Of a DNA stretch of 64,000 bases, positions 52,692 through 61,444 are shown piece by piece. The DNA is from Compostimonas suwonensis (GTDB lineage: Bacteria; Actinomycetota; Actinomycetes; Actinomycetales; Microbacteriaceae). How positions within the stretch are numbered: the stretch's first letter is position 1; each line of letters opens with the position of its first letter. Below the pieces are notes generated by a model, which saw nothing but the letters and a program-made list of their open reading frames with translations, searched no databases and was not told where the DNA came from. The translations under genes were made by a program, and so were the position numbers. The stretch lies in the NCBI RefSeq assembly GCF_002797855.1, contig NZ_PGFB01000004.1, positions 434,001-498,000 on the forward strand, in the 5' to 3' direction.

Positions 52692-54872
52692 TCACCGGCA
52701 GGGGGTCAATCTCGCCACATTCTCATCCAGCGCATTGGTTCCACCGATCAAGGTGACCTGCGACGCCCCCAGACGCCTCGCCCCGTCGAGCACCGATCGC
52801 GGCACGCAGTTCGGAGGCGCGATGTACAGGGGAGCCCCTCGAGAGCCGGCGAGGGCCGCTCCCGCGAGGGCGTCGGGGAACTGGTACCCCATGGCCAGGA
52901 AGACCTCGGGCGACGTCGTGAAGGCGGCCGACTCGTTGATCAAGCGCGCCGTCTCGAACCGGTCCGCGCCGCCCCGGCGATCGACGGACAGGCCCATCCC
53001 CCGCAACGAGCTGACGATCCCCTCCGACATCACCGTCGAGCCGCCGGTGACCGTGACCGCCGACACGTCCAAGGAGCTCAGAAGCGCCCGGGTGCTCGCG
53101 TCGATCGACCCCGACAGGCCGTCGACGAGGATCACCGGCCACCCCTGGGCCCCCGCAGCGGCCGCGGCCGCGAGGGCGTCGGGGAAGTTCCGGGCGCTCG
53201 CGAGATACGCGCCGTTCGCCGTGTCGAAGGCCTCGGCGACGACCTGTCGCGCGGTCTCGAAGCGGTCGGCGCCGGAGACCCGGATGACGGTGGGGGCGAG
53301 GCCGCGCACCTGGCCGAGCGCGGCATCCGAGATGGATCGGGCGCCTCCCACCACGACGATCTTCGCGGGGTTCAGCCTGTCGATCTTCGAGAGCACGGCC
53401 GCGGGCAGCCGATCGGGGGGCGTCAGGAGCAGGGGGCCGCCCGTGAATGCCGCCGCCGGCGCGGCGCCGAGGGCGTCGGGGAAGTCGGTGCCGGCCGCCA
53501 GGTAGACGATCGGGGCCGTGCCCGGATACCCCTCCTCGGCGACCGCGAGCGCGGTCGCGTAGCGGTCCGCGCCGAAGATCCGATCGGTCGTGAGCCCGCG
53601 GCTGAGGGTCACGCTCACCGTCGCCGCCCCGCCCGCGATGCTCTGCACGCTCACCGTGACGCCGCCGGATCGGGTCGAGAGCGTCTGGCCGCCCGTCAGG
53701 TAGAGCTTGCGGCCGCCCGTGCCCGTGGCCGAGGCGTCCGGGGTCAGCAGCACGACCGAGCTTCCGTCGCCGCGCGTCGTGAGCACCCGCACACCGACGT
53801 CGATCCCCTGCGCCCTCAACAGATGGGCCGAGTACAACGAGCCGTCGTCGGCGCCGCCCCCGCCTCGGAAGTCGACGAAGTACTCCTGCCCGGTGACGGG
53901 GTCGACGACCCTCAGCGCCTGGAGCCCCGAGCTCGCCCCCGTCGAGGCGAGGGTTCGTGTGACCGAGGCGCTGCTCTGCGCACCGGACAGCGTGACGTCG
54001 GCGAGCGACCCCGCCCGCACCGCGCCCAGCCGCCGCTTGTGCGTGATGTTGAGAGCCGTCGGATGCGCGTTGTAGCGTCCGCTCACCGACCAGAGCAGCC
54101 CCATGACGTCGAAGCTGTCGCCGTATGCGACGTCGCTGCATCCCTCCGACGAGCTCCCCTCGGTCATCGCGGTGCTCGGGCAGACGTGGGTGTTGGAGTG
54201 CTCCAGCCCGAGATTGTGCCCGAACTCGTGCGCGACGACATCGACGTCGCCACCTCCGAGCGCTGCCCAGATCATTCCGCCGGATGCCGTGTTCACCTGC
54301 GAGAAATACCCGACGGTCCCGAGGCCGACACCTGCGCTCGACCGGCACTCCGACGGCACGAGCACGAGCAGGTGGCGCCCGTCGGCTTCGAGGTAGTCGT
54401 CCATCCTCCGGCCGAACCGGCCGCTCGCCTCGTTCCACATCGCCTGCTGGCTTCCGCAGCCGTAGGCGCTCGTGTACCGCTGGGGTGTCGACGCTCGCAC
54501 GACCGAGGCGACGAGGCCGTCGGACTGCACTCGCCAGTAGTCGTTCACCCCGCTGATCAGCGCGGTGATGCTCGCGTCGTTCGCGAAAGAGGTCGACCCC
54601 GATCCGCGCGGGGTGACGACCGCGACATCGATCGTGTGCGCGGCCGGGGCGGCCAGCGGAGCCGTGCGTGCTCCGGGCCCCGGCGGCTCGGTCGCCGGAC
54701 CGTGACCGAGCAGTTCGGCCGGATCGACCGTGTCGTCTGCGAACTGCGCGGGCTCGGGCACGTCCTCCACCGGAGCGGTGACGCCGGTCGCGGCGGCGGT
54801 CGGCACGACGCCGGCGAACACGATCCCCGCGGTCAGGAGCGCCGCAAGCGTCATCGTCGACTTCGCGCGCAT
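52692..54872 (-). CDS. Secreted metzincin protease fused to three cell-wall-binding repeats
   Basis: 726 residues. Signal peptide (AALLTAGIVFAGVVPTAAA), pro-like region, then a zinc protease domain with HEFGHNLGLEH at 215-225 (three zinc His, catalytic Glu216) and a DVMG Met-turn about 35 residues later, as in reprolysin/metzincin peptidases. A beta domain follows, then three CW_binding_2 repeats from about residue 430 (RIFGADRYATALAV, RVSGADRFETARQV, RRGGADRFETARLI). The protease is probably held on the cell wall. Substrate unknown. ATG at 54872 with a GGGGTGAG motif upstream. Confidence 0.92.
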   Translation of the reverse strand: MRAKSTMTLAALLTAGIVFAGVVPTAAATGVTAPVEDVPEPAQFADDTVDPAELLGHGPATEPPGPGARTAPLAAPAAHTIDVAVVTPRGSGSTSFANDASITALISGVNDYWRVQSDGLVASVVRASTPQRYTSAYGCGSQQAMWNEASGRFGRRMDDYLEADGRHLLVLVPSECRSSAGVGLGTVGYFSQVNTASGGMIWAALGGGDVDVVAHEFGHNLGLEHSNTHVCPSTAMTEGSSSEGCSDVAYGDSFDVMGLLWSVSGRYNAHPTALNITHKRRLGAVRAGSLADVTLSGAQSSASVTRTLASTGASSGLQALRVVDPVTGQEYFVDFRGGGGADDGSLYSAHLLRAQGIDVGVRVLTTRGDGSSVVLLTPDASATGTGGRKLYLTGGQTLSTRSGGVTVSVQSIAGGAATVSVTLSRGLTTDRIFGADRYATALAVAEEGYPGTAPIVYLAAGTDFPDALGAAPAAAFTGGPLLLTPPDRLPAAVLSKIDRLNPAKIVVVGGARSISDAALGQVRGLAPTVIRVSGADRFETARQVVAEAFDTANGAYLASARNFPDALAAAAAAGAQGWPVILVDGLSGSIDASTRALLSSLDVSAVTVTGGSTVMSEGIVSSLRGMGLSVDRRGGADRFETARLINESAAFTTSPEVFLAMGYQFPDALAGAALAGSRGAPLYIAPPNCVPRSVLDGARRLGASQVTLIGGTNALDENVARLTPCR

Positions 54873-55022
54873 CCGCTCACCCCGTCATCGTCGGAAGATC
54901 TCCTGAGCGTTCCCCCTGCTCCGGATGATGCCATCGTATCCGGAGGGCGTTACGCGAACGTTTCGGACACGAGGGCGCTCCGGGCGCCGCGGATCCGCGT
55001 CGGGGCGAGCGGAGTCGCCGGG

Positions 55023-55028
55023 TATCGT
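55023..55028 (+). promoter_or_regulatory. Possible -10 box of the acyltransferase gene
   Basis: TATCGT about 48 bases before the GTG at 55076, which has its own ribosome site. Confidence 0.35.
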
Positions 55029-55075
55029 TGTACCGCGATTCGCCCCCGACGGCGGGCGGACAGGTGAGGGGCTTC

Positions 55076-56080
55076 GTGAGCATCCAGGAGACGACGGTGG
55101 GAACCGGCATCCGCTTCGCCTCGATCGATGCCGTCCGTCTGCTCGGCATCACCGCCGTCGTGGCCGCCCACGTCTGGACCCAGCCCCTGTCGCACGAGCT
55201 GTTCTACACCTGGCACGTTCCGCTCTTCTTCGTGCTCACCGGCTATCTGTGGAAGCCGGGGCGCACAGTGCTCGCCGAGACGAGGAAGAGGGCCTCGACG
55301 CTTCTCGTGCCCTACGCCACCTGGCTCGTGATCATCGGGACGGCCTTTCTGTGGGGGGCGTTCTCCTGGGCGACGGCGGGCCAGCTCCTGCTCGGCGGCG
55401 CCCACGTCGGCCGCCCCTTCTCGGCGTTCTGGTTCGTGACCGCCCTGTTCTTCGGCGCGGTCGTCATGCGCCTGCTCGAACGGACCCCCTGGTCCGTGCA
55501 GTGGGGCGTCGCGGGCGTCGCGCTCCTCGTCGCCTACCTGGCGCCGCAGGAGGTCGCGGCCGTGCCGCTCTCTGCGGGGGTCGGCGTCGCGAGCCTCGTC
55601 TTCATCCTCGCCGGCTCCGCCCTGCGGCGCCACCGGGATCGCATCGTGCGGCCGGCGACGACCGGGATCGTTCTCATCGCGCTGTCCGCCGTCGTCATCG
55701 CCACCGGGGTGTCCGCGCCGCTGGATCTGAAACCGGCCGACTTCGGCACTCCGCTGCTCAGCCCGCTGGTCGCCGTCGCCATCAGCACGGGGCTCGTCCT
55801 CGTCGCCGAGCGGCTCGTGCCGCTGTTCGGGCGCACGGCCGATCGCGCCATCATCCTGCTCGCCTCGTGCGGACTGCTCGTCGTGCTCACCCACCCGGTC
55901 GTGCTGTGGGTGCTGGGCACCCCGCCCACCGGGTCGAGGCTCGCCTTCATGCTCGCGCTCGGCATCCCCTTCGCGGTCGGCCTGCTGCTGCGCTTCACAC
56001 CCCTGTCGTGGCTGACGACAGGGGTGCGCCGCATCCGGTGGTGGACGCGGCGCGTTGCACAGGTCTCCCGACCGGACTGA
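55076..56080 (+). CDS. Acyltransferase family 3 membrane protein
   Basis: 334 residues, about ten helices. SIDAVRLLGITAVVAAHVWTQ near the N-terminus carries the R and H positions of the OafA/acyltransferase-3 family, and FFVLTGYLWKPG follows. Such enzymes O-acetylate or otherwise acylate surface sugars on the outer leaflet. It is the only plus-strand gene among the repeat-protein genes here, suggesting a glycan-modifying role. GTG start at 55076 with GAGGGG upstream; an upstream TTG in frame at 55028 coincides with a TATCGT box and is rejected. Confidence 0.88.
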   Translation: MSIQETTVGTGIRFASIDAVRLLGITAVVAAHVWTQPLSHELFYTWHVPLFFVLTGYLWKPGRTVLAETRKRASTLLVPYATWLVIIGTAFLWGAFSWATAGQLLLGGAHVGRPFSAFWFVTALFFGAVVMRLLERTPWSVQWGVAGVALLVAYLAPQEVAAVPLSAGVGVASLVFILAGSALRRHRDRIVRPATTGIVLIALSAVVIATGVSAPLDLKPADFGTPLLSPLVAVAISTGLVLVAERLVPLFGRTADRAIILLASCGLLVVLTHPVVLWVLGTPPTGSRLAFMLALGIPFAVGLLLRFTPLSWLTTGVRRIRWWTRRVAQVSRPD

Positions 56081-56134
56081 CGCCACGGCTTCGTGTGTGC
56101 GGGTCACCACGAGCTCGCGCCGGGATTCCCGCGC

Positions 56135-56162
56135 GGTCCCCGGCCGCTCACGCCCGGGGACC
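56135..56162. terminator. Bidirectional terminator hairpin
   Basis: Stem ggtccccgg (56135-56143) pairs with ccggggacc (56154-56162), a perfect 9-bp GC stem with a 10-base loop. It lies between the convergent acyltransferase and repeat-protein genes. There is no T-tract, as is usual in high-GC actinobacteria. Confidence 0.55.
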
Positions 56163-56169
56163 CTCGCGA

Positions 56170-57957
56170 TCAGTCGCGGGTGCTCGGCATCGCGCCCCGG
56201 AGGAAGGGCAACCGCCCTGCCAGCTCGGGGCTCCTGACATCGGGCGAGGGATGCGCCGCCTCGGCGGATCCGATCGATCCCAGTTCCTGCGGCGCGGCGG
56301 GAGCGCCGCAGGTGACCAGGTTGGCGACGGAGCTGTCGAGCACGGCCTCACCGCCGATGAGCCACAGCACGGGGCTGTGAACCTGCCGGGCGCTCTGCAA
56401 CGCTCCCTGCGGCAGACACGACGCCGGCGAGAGGATGATCGGCGCGCGCAGCATGGCAGCCAGCGGAACCCCCGAGAGCCCGTCGGCGAAGCCGTAGCCG
56501 CTCGCGACGAGGGAGACTCCGGCGTTCGCCCAGTACGGCCCTCGGAAGGCGAACTCGATCACAAGACGGTTCGTCTCGAAGCGATCGGCGCCGCCCTTGC
56601 GGAACTTCTCGTCTGCGAATCGCCCGAGGTCGTTGTAGAGAGGTGCGCCGATCGACGCCGGCCCGCCGACCACGATCAGCTCGCCGATGTCGCTCGGCGA
56701 CAGCAGGGCGGCGGTCGCGGAGTCGACCGTGCTCTGCCCGCCGTTGACCAGGAGTACGGGTGCGAGGCTCTCCGCGGCGGCTGCACCCGCGGACAGGGCG
56801 TCCGGGTAGTTCGAGCCGGCTGCGACGTAGAGCGTGGGGGGAAGCTGAGAGCCGAAGGCGTCCCGCACGACTGCCCTCGAGGTCGCGAAGCGATCGGCGC
56901 CGCTCACACGATCGATCCGAGGTGCGTACTGGCGCAGCTGCTGCGCGACACCGTCGGAGATCGAGGCCGTGCCTCCGACGACGACGATCCGCGCGGGGTC
57001 GAGGTAGTCGAGCTCCTGAGTGATGGTCGGGGGGATCGCGTCCCTCGTGACGAGCAGGAGCGGGCCGCCGAGGTGAGCCGCTGCCGGGCCGGCGCTCAAC
57101 GCGTCGGGCCAGTTGGCTCCGCTCGCCACGTAGACGACGTCGACGCCCTTCTCGAAGCCGACCGCCGAGACGGCCGCGCTGGTCTGGAACCGATCGAGGC
57201 CCGCGATCCGGCCGGTGCTGAACGACCACTCGCCGAGCGCGCCGTTGATGCCGGGAGTCGTCGTCGCCGATGCCACCGGGACCGTCTGGATCTGCGTGTA
57301 GTCGGTCGTTCCCGGGTAGTAGCTGTCGGCGTATCGGGACGGGGTCCTCGCATCCGAGAACATCACGAGGTACTGACCGGGAGAGAGCTGACCCACCCGG
57401 TAGGCGCCGGAGGATCCGCCGTACGCCCCGCCCATCCACCAGTAACCGCCCGACACCTCGTCGAACAGGAAGGTGTCGACCCAGACGTTCGTGGCATCGG
57501 CCGGGCCGCCCGGCGAGCTGACGTTCCCGGAGATCGCGCCGCCCCGCGGCACCGAGATGTCGATCCCGGTCCTCGAAACGCCGCTCAGGTTCACGGTGGT
57601 GGCCCGAGCCTGGATCGCGGTGTCGCCGTACCAGGTCGTCGCCCACGTGTCGGCGCTGTCGAGCACCCGCACCTGCACGGTGTATGAGCCGGGGCTGAGA
57701 GCCGGGATCGTGTACGACGTTCCGGTCGTCTCGATGTGTCCCGCGATGGAGCCGTCCTCCGCCCAGGCGTCGACGCTCAAGGTCGGCGACGTGGTGATCG
57801 GACCCGCGAGCGCGACCGTTCCGCTGATCGAGAGCGTTCCCGCGGCCGCCGCGGGGCTCAGAGGGGCGACGACCATCGCGGCGAGGGTCGCGAGCACAAC
57901 GCCCCATCCGGTCATACCGCGTGACATACGGCCTGTGCCCCGGGTCTTTCCGCGCAT
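56170..57957 (-). CDS. Secreted protein: Ig-like/carboxypeptidase-regulatory-like domains + cell-wall-binding repeats
   Basis: 595 residues from ATG 57957, which has GAGGAG at good spacing; longer in-frame starts lack this. Signal peptide (TGWGVVLATLAAMVV ... AAAAG). Residues ~35-240 form two beta domains of the carboxypeptidase-regulatory/prealbumin-like type (GTLSISGTVAL, LSPGSYTVQVRVLDS, GGAISGNVSSPGGPA, LSPGQYLVMFSD). Three CW_binding_2 repeats follow (RIAGLDRFQTSAAV, RVSGADRFATSRAV, RKGGADRFETNRLV). The C-terminal ~45 residues are unrelated and low complexity. Tandem paralogue of the next gene upstream (58200-59987). Confidence 0.9.
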   Translation of the reverse strand: MRGKTRGTGRMSRGMTGWGVVLATLAAMVVAPLSPAAAAGTLSISGTVALAGPITTSPTLSVDAWAEDGSIAGHIETTGTSYTIPALSPGSYTVQVRVLDSADTWATTWYGDTAIQARATTVNLSGVSRTGIDISVPRGGAISGNVSSPGGPADATNVWVDTFLFDEVSGGYWWMGGAYGGSSGAYRVGQLSPGQYLVMFSDARTPSRYADSYYPGTTDYTQIQTVPVASATTTPGINGALGEWSFSTGRIAGLDRFQTSAAVSAVGFEKGVDVVYVASGANWPDALSAGPAAAHLGGPLLLVTRDAIPPTITQELDYLDPARIVVVGGTASISDGVAQQLRQYAPRIDRVSGADRFATSRAVVRDAFGSQLPPTLYVAAGSNYPDALSAGAAAAESLAPVLLVNGGQSTVDSATAALLSPSDIGELIVVGGPASIGAPLYNDLGRFADEKFRKGGADRFETNRLVIEFAFRGPYWANAGVSLVASGYGFADGLSGVPLAAMLRAPIILSPASCLPQGALQSARQVHSPVLWLIGGEAVLDSSVANLVTCGAPAAPQELGSIGSAEAAHPSPDVRSPELAGRLPFLRGAMPSTRD

Positions 57958-58199
57958 CCGGCAACTCCTCATCTCGATCGCTGTGCGCGACGACACTGCC
58001 GTCGATGCATTGGATACTGCAAGATAACCCATCAAACTTTCTTAGGGACGACGTGGAGCACGCGATCTCTCTCGAAAGGCCCGCCGACGAGCACCCCAGA
58101 AGTGGGGATCGCTTTCCCCTCGTGTCAGCACGCCGTCAGTCGAGCGGCCGCGTCGACGAGCCCGAGCGCGAGATTCCTCTCGAGACATCGACGACCCCT

Positions 58200-59987
58200 C
58201 TACCGCGCCTGAGGAGAGTACTGGAAGGAGGGAAGACCGAGGGTCCCAGGAGTCCCCGCGCCCGTCCGACCCGTGCCCGGCCAATCCTGATCTGCCTGAT
58301 CGAGCTGGGCATCGAGGAGGCGCGCGGGGGTGTCGTCGCAGCGAGCGAGCTGCTCAACGGCTCGGTCGAGGACTGCCTCCCCGCCGATGACCTCATAGAT
58401 CCTCATGTCGACCCGCCAGGCTGAGTCGAGTGCCGCCGAGGGGATGCAGGCTTTCTGCGACAGCAGCACGGGGCCGCGGTAGCGACCGGCAAGGGGGACA
58501 GCGGAGAGCGCGTCGGCGAAACCGAAGCCGCTCGCCACGATGGCGACGCCGGAATAACGCCACGTCTCGTGGCCGAAGCCCCAATCGATCACCTTCGCAT
58601 TCGTATCGAAGCGATCGACTCCACCGATTCGATAGCTGTTGCCCAGAACCGAGAAGCGCTCCAGATCGGAACGCAACGCCGTCGTGAACACCGCCTCCCC
58701 ACCGACGATGACGATGCGGCGGAACTCCGTCGGCCGGAGGAAGGCGTCGGTGGCCGCATCGACCGCCCTCGCCCCTCCGTCGACGAGGAGCACCGGCGAA
58801 TCGCTCACGCCCGCGGCGGAGCCGGCGGAAAGGGCGTCCGGATAGTTCGATCCACTCGCAAGATAGATGTCCTTGCTGGGGATGGTCGTGCCGAAGGCGT
58901 CCGTGACGACCGCCCTCGACGTTCCGTATCGATCGGCGCCGCTGATGCGATCGACCTGACCGCCATCCCGCACGACCTCGCGCAGCGCCCCGACGACGTT
59001 CTCGGAGATCGCGTTCAGCCCGCCCACGACCACGATCCGCTTGGGGTTGAGCCGGTTGATCCCTTCGAGGGTCCCCACCGGCACCGTGTCGTGCGGCACG
59101 AGAAGGAGCGGCGCATCGAAGTGAGCCGCCGCAGGGCCGGCGCTGAGGGCATCCGGCCAGTTCTCGCCGCTCGCGACGTAAACGGTCTCGACGCCGGCAT
59201 CGAAGTCGAAAGCGACTGCAGCGCTGGTCTCATAGCGGTTCGTGCCTGCGATCCGATTGGACGACGTCCACCACGGGGTCATGACGGTGTCGATGTCGGA
59301 GGCCGTCTCCCCTGCTGTCACAGGCACGAGGTCGGCCTCCTGAATGCCCACCACATCCGGATAGAAGCTCGCTGCCACTCGGGGAAACTGACCCCCCGAG
59401 AATCTCACGTAATACTCACCCGGCGGCAACTGCCCGATCGAGTAGTCACCCGATGCGGAGGGGCTGGCCGACCCCATCCACCAGTCTTCGTCGCCGGCCT
59501 CGTTATGCAGGAAGACGTTGACCTCGAGGCTCGTGTCCACGCCCAAACCGGAGGGCAGGCCGACATGCCCGGAGATGGCGCCCCCGCGAGCGGCGACGAT
59601 GTCGACGCCGGTCGCTGATCCGGTCGAGAGCGTGACCGTGGTGCTCACGCTCTCGATCGGCGTGTTGCCGTACCAGGTCGACACGAAGGCGTGTGCGAAA
59701 TCGAAGACTCGAGCGCGTACTCGATAACTCCCGGGCTCGAGGCCTCCGATCGAATAGTCCGCCCCCGAGAAGGATCCCGCCCATCCCCCATCGTCGGCGG
59801 CGTACACCTCGACATACGGGGTCCCTTCCCCGCCACCCTGCAGGCTCACCGTTCCGCTGATCGAGAGCGTGCCCGCCGCCCGCGCCGGAGCCGTCAGACC
59901 GACGGCGGCGAGGAGCGCGACGATCACGGCTGCGAGCGCGATCGTCAGCCGCGACATCCTGCCCGTGCGGGGTTCCATTCGAGACAT
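58200..59987 (-). CDS. Secreted protein: Ig-like domains + cell-wall-binding repeats (paralogue)
   Basis: 595 residues, the same length and domain order as the gene at 56170: signal peptide (IALAAVIVALLAAVGLTAPARA), two beta domains (GTLSISGTVSL, LEPGSYRVRARVFDF, GGAISGHVGLPSG, LPPGEYYVRFSGG) and three CW_binding_2 repeats (RIAGTNRYETSAAV, RISGADRYGTSRAV, RIGGVDRFDTNAKV). The final Cys-containing IGGEAVLDRAVEQLARC closes the last repeat; ~35 low-complexity residues follow. ATG at 59987 with GGAGG six bases upstream, inside the tail of a decayed sister gene three bases ahead. Confidence 0.92.
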   Translation of the reverse strand: MSRMEPRTGRMSRLTIALAAVIVALLAAVGLTAPARAAGTLSISGTVSLQGGGEGTPYVEVYAADDGGWAGSFSGADYSIGGLEPGSYRVRARVFDFAHAFVSTWYGNTPIESVSTTVTLSTGSATGVDIVAARGGAISGHVGLPSGLGVDTSLEVNVFLHNEAGDEDWWMGSASPSASGDYSIGQLPPGEYYVRFSGGQFPRVAASFYPDVVGIQEADLVPVTAGETASDIDTVMTPWWTSSNRIAGTNRYETSAAVAFDFDAGVETVYVASGENWPDALSAGPAAAHFDAPLLLVPHDTVPVGTLEGINRLNPKRIVVVGGLNAISENVVGALREVVRDGGQVDRISGADRYGTSRAVVTDAFGTTIPSKDIYLASGSNYPDALSAGSAAGVSDSPVLLVDGGARAVDAATDAFLRPTEFRRIVIVGGEAVFTTALRSDLERFSVLGNSYRIGGVDRFDTNAKVIDWGFGHETWRYSGVAIVASGFGFADALSAVPLAGRYRGPVLLSQKACIPSAALDSAWRVDMRIYEVIGGEAVLDRAVEQLARCDDTPARLLDAQLDQADQDWPGTGRTGAGTPGTLGLPSFQYSPQAR

Positions 59988-59990
59988 CTG

Positions 59991-60245
59991 CTACCTCCGT
60001 TGCGACGAAACCGACAAAGCTGATCGAGCGGATGCCGGCGGCCCGGCGACCGTGTCATCCGAGCAGGTCTCCATGGTCGCGACCGACTCGTCGAGAACCG
60101 CCGGCCCGCCGATGAGCACGAGCTGCGTGGCGTGCGCCATCGTCGCCGCCTCGATCGCGCGGCACCGGTCATGAGAGCCGCGAGCACGACGGCGGCGAGG
60201 ACGAAGCGGCGCGGATCCACCGAGATCCACCGAGATCCAATGCAT
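59991..60245 (-). pseudogene. Decayed cell-wall-binding-repeat gene (signal peptide + last half-repeat)
   Basis: ATG at 60245 begins MHWISVD. An 11-bp tandem duplication (gatctcggtgg twice, 60216-60238) shifts the frame. If one copy is removed, the frame reads on into a clean signal peptide (PRRFVLAAVVLAALMTGA). Almost immediately the sequence changes to another frame that encodes only the end of a CW_binding_2 repeat (AIEAATMAHATQLVLIGG, then VLDESVATMETC) and stops at TAG 59991-59993. The body of the gene, several hundred codons, is missing. It lies just upstream of an intact sister and its tail carries that gene's ribosome site. Confidence 0.75.
60216..60238. repeat. 11-bp tandem duplication causing a frameshift
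   Basis: On the minus strand gatctcggtgg occurs twice in direct succession just after the start of the decayed repeat-protein gene. Removing one copy restores the frame between ATG 60245 and the signal peptide. Confidence 0.8.
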
Positions 60246-60403
60246 ACGTTTCCCCACTCGATCGTTTGAGCACGACGACATCCCGGAATGCATCGGATAC
60301 CAACATGTTATCCAGGTTTTTTTCACAGAAGCATCTGACGCACCACCCCCGAACAGTGGCCACACGACCAGCTTCCTCCCGGCTCCGGGCGCGACCGACC
60401 GGG

Positions 60404-60409
60404 TAGAAT
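60404..60409 (+). promoter_or_regulatory. -10 box of rmlB-rmlD
   Basis: TAGAAT about 40 bases before the rmlB ATG at 60450; the leader contains GGGAG. Confidence 0.5.
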
Positions 60410-60449
60410 CGCCGGGGCAAATCATTAGCAGGGAGTGAGCTCACACCAC

Positions 60450-61436
60450 ATGAAGATTCTCGTCACCGGCGGGGCCGGGTTCATCGGATCCAATTTCGTC
60501 CGCCGCACGCTCGAAGACGCGTACCCCGGGCTCGAAGGGGCCGAGGTCGTCGTGCTCGACGCACTGACCTACTCCGGCAACCTCGAGAACCTGGCGTCCG
60601 TGGCCGACTCCCCGCGCTACACCTTCGTCAAGGGCGACATCCGCGACGGCGCACTGCTCGACGAGCTCTTCCCGGGCGTCGACGCCGTCGTGCACTTCGC
60701 AGCAGAGTCGCACGTCGACCGCTCGGTGCGCGACGCGAGCATCTTCGTCGAGACCAACGTGCTCGGCACGCAGCAGCTGCTGGATGCCGCGCTCCGCAAC
60801 GACCTCGCCCGCTTCGTGCACGTCTCCACCGACGAGGTCTACGGCTCCATCGCCGAGGGCTCCTGGGCCGAGGACCGCCCGCTCGAGCCGAACTCGCCGT
60901 ACTCGGCGTCGAAGGCCGGCAGCGACCTGCTCGCGCGCAGCTACCACCGCACCCACGGCCTCAACGTCTCGATCACCCGCTGCTCGAACAACTACGGGCC
61001 CTACCACTTCCCCGAGAAGGTCATCCCCCTCTTCGTCACGAACCTCATCGACGACAAGCACGTTCCTCTTTATGGCGAGGGCAACAACATCCGCGACTGG
61101 CTGCACGTCGACGACCACACCCGCGGCATCGCCCTGGTGCTCGTGAACGGCCGCGCGGGCGAGATCTACAACATCGGCGGCGGCACCGAGCTCACCAACA
61201 AGGAGCTCACCCAGCTGCTGCTCGACGCGACCGGCAAGGACTGGTCGTACGTCGACCGGGTCGCCGACCGCCTCGGCCACGACCTGCGCTACAGCGTCGA
61301 CATCTCCAAGATCCGCTCCGAGCTCGGCTACGAGCCGCTCGTCCCCTTCGAGCAGGGGCTCGCCGAGGTCGTGCAGTGGTACCGCGACAACCGCTCGTGG
61401 TGGGAGCCGCTCAAGGCTCGCGCCGCACTGAGTTGA
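60450..61436 (+). CDS. rmlB: dTDP-glucose 4,6-dehydratase
   Basis: Second step of dTDP-L-rhamnose synthesis, NAD-dependent. 328 residues: MKILVTGGAGFIGSNFVRR (Rossmann Gly motif), HFAAESHVDRS, FVHVSTDEVYGS with the Thr-Asp-Glu catalytic triad, and YSASKAGSDLLARSYHRTHGL with Tyr-x3-Lys. RCSNNYGPYHFPEKVIPLFV and RDWLHVDDHTRGI complete the signature. ATG 60450 is preferred over an in-frame GTG at 60435, since it starts the fold directly. rmlD follows after eight bases. Confidence 0.98.
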   Translation: MKILVTGGAGFIGSNFVRRTLEDAYPGLEGAEVVVLDALTYSGNLENLASVADSPRYTFVKGDIRDGALLDELFPGVDAVVHFAAESHVDRSVRDASIFVETNVLGTQQLLDAALRNDLARFVHVSTDEVYGSIAEGSWAEDRPLEPNSPYSASKAGSDLLARSYHRTHGLNVSITRCSNNYGPYHFPEKVIPLFVTNLIDDKHVPLYGEGNNIRDWLHVDDHTRGIALVLVNGRAGEIYNIGGGTELTNKELTQLLLDATGKDWSYVDRVADRLGHDLRYSVDISKIRSELGYEPLVPFEQGLAEVVQWYRDNRSWWEPLKARAALS

Positions 61437-61444
61437 GCCCGCGG

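Noticed and set aside
55028-55075. TTG start for the acyltransferase
   Set aside because: It coincides with the TATCGT promoter box and lacks a ribosome site, while GTG 55076 has GAGGGG at good distance.
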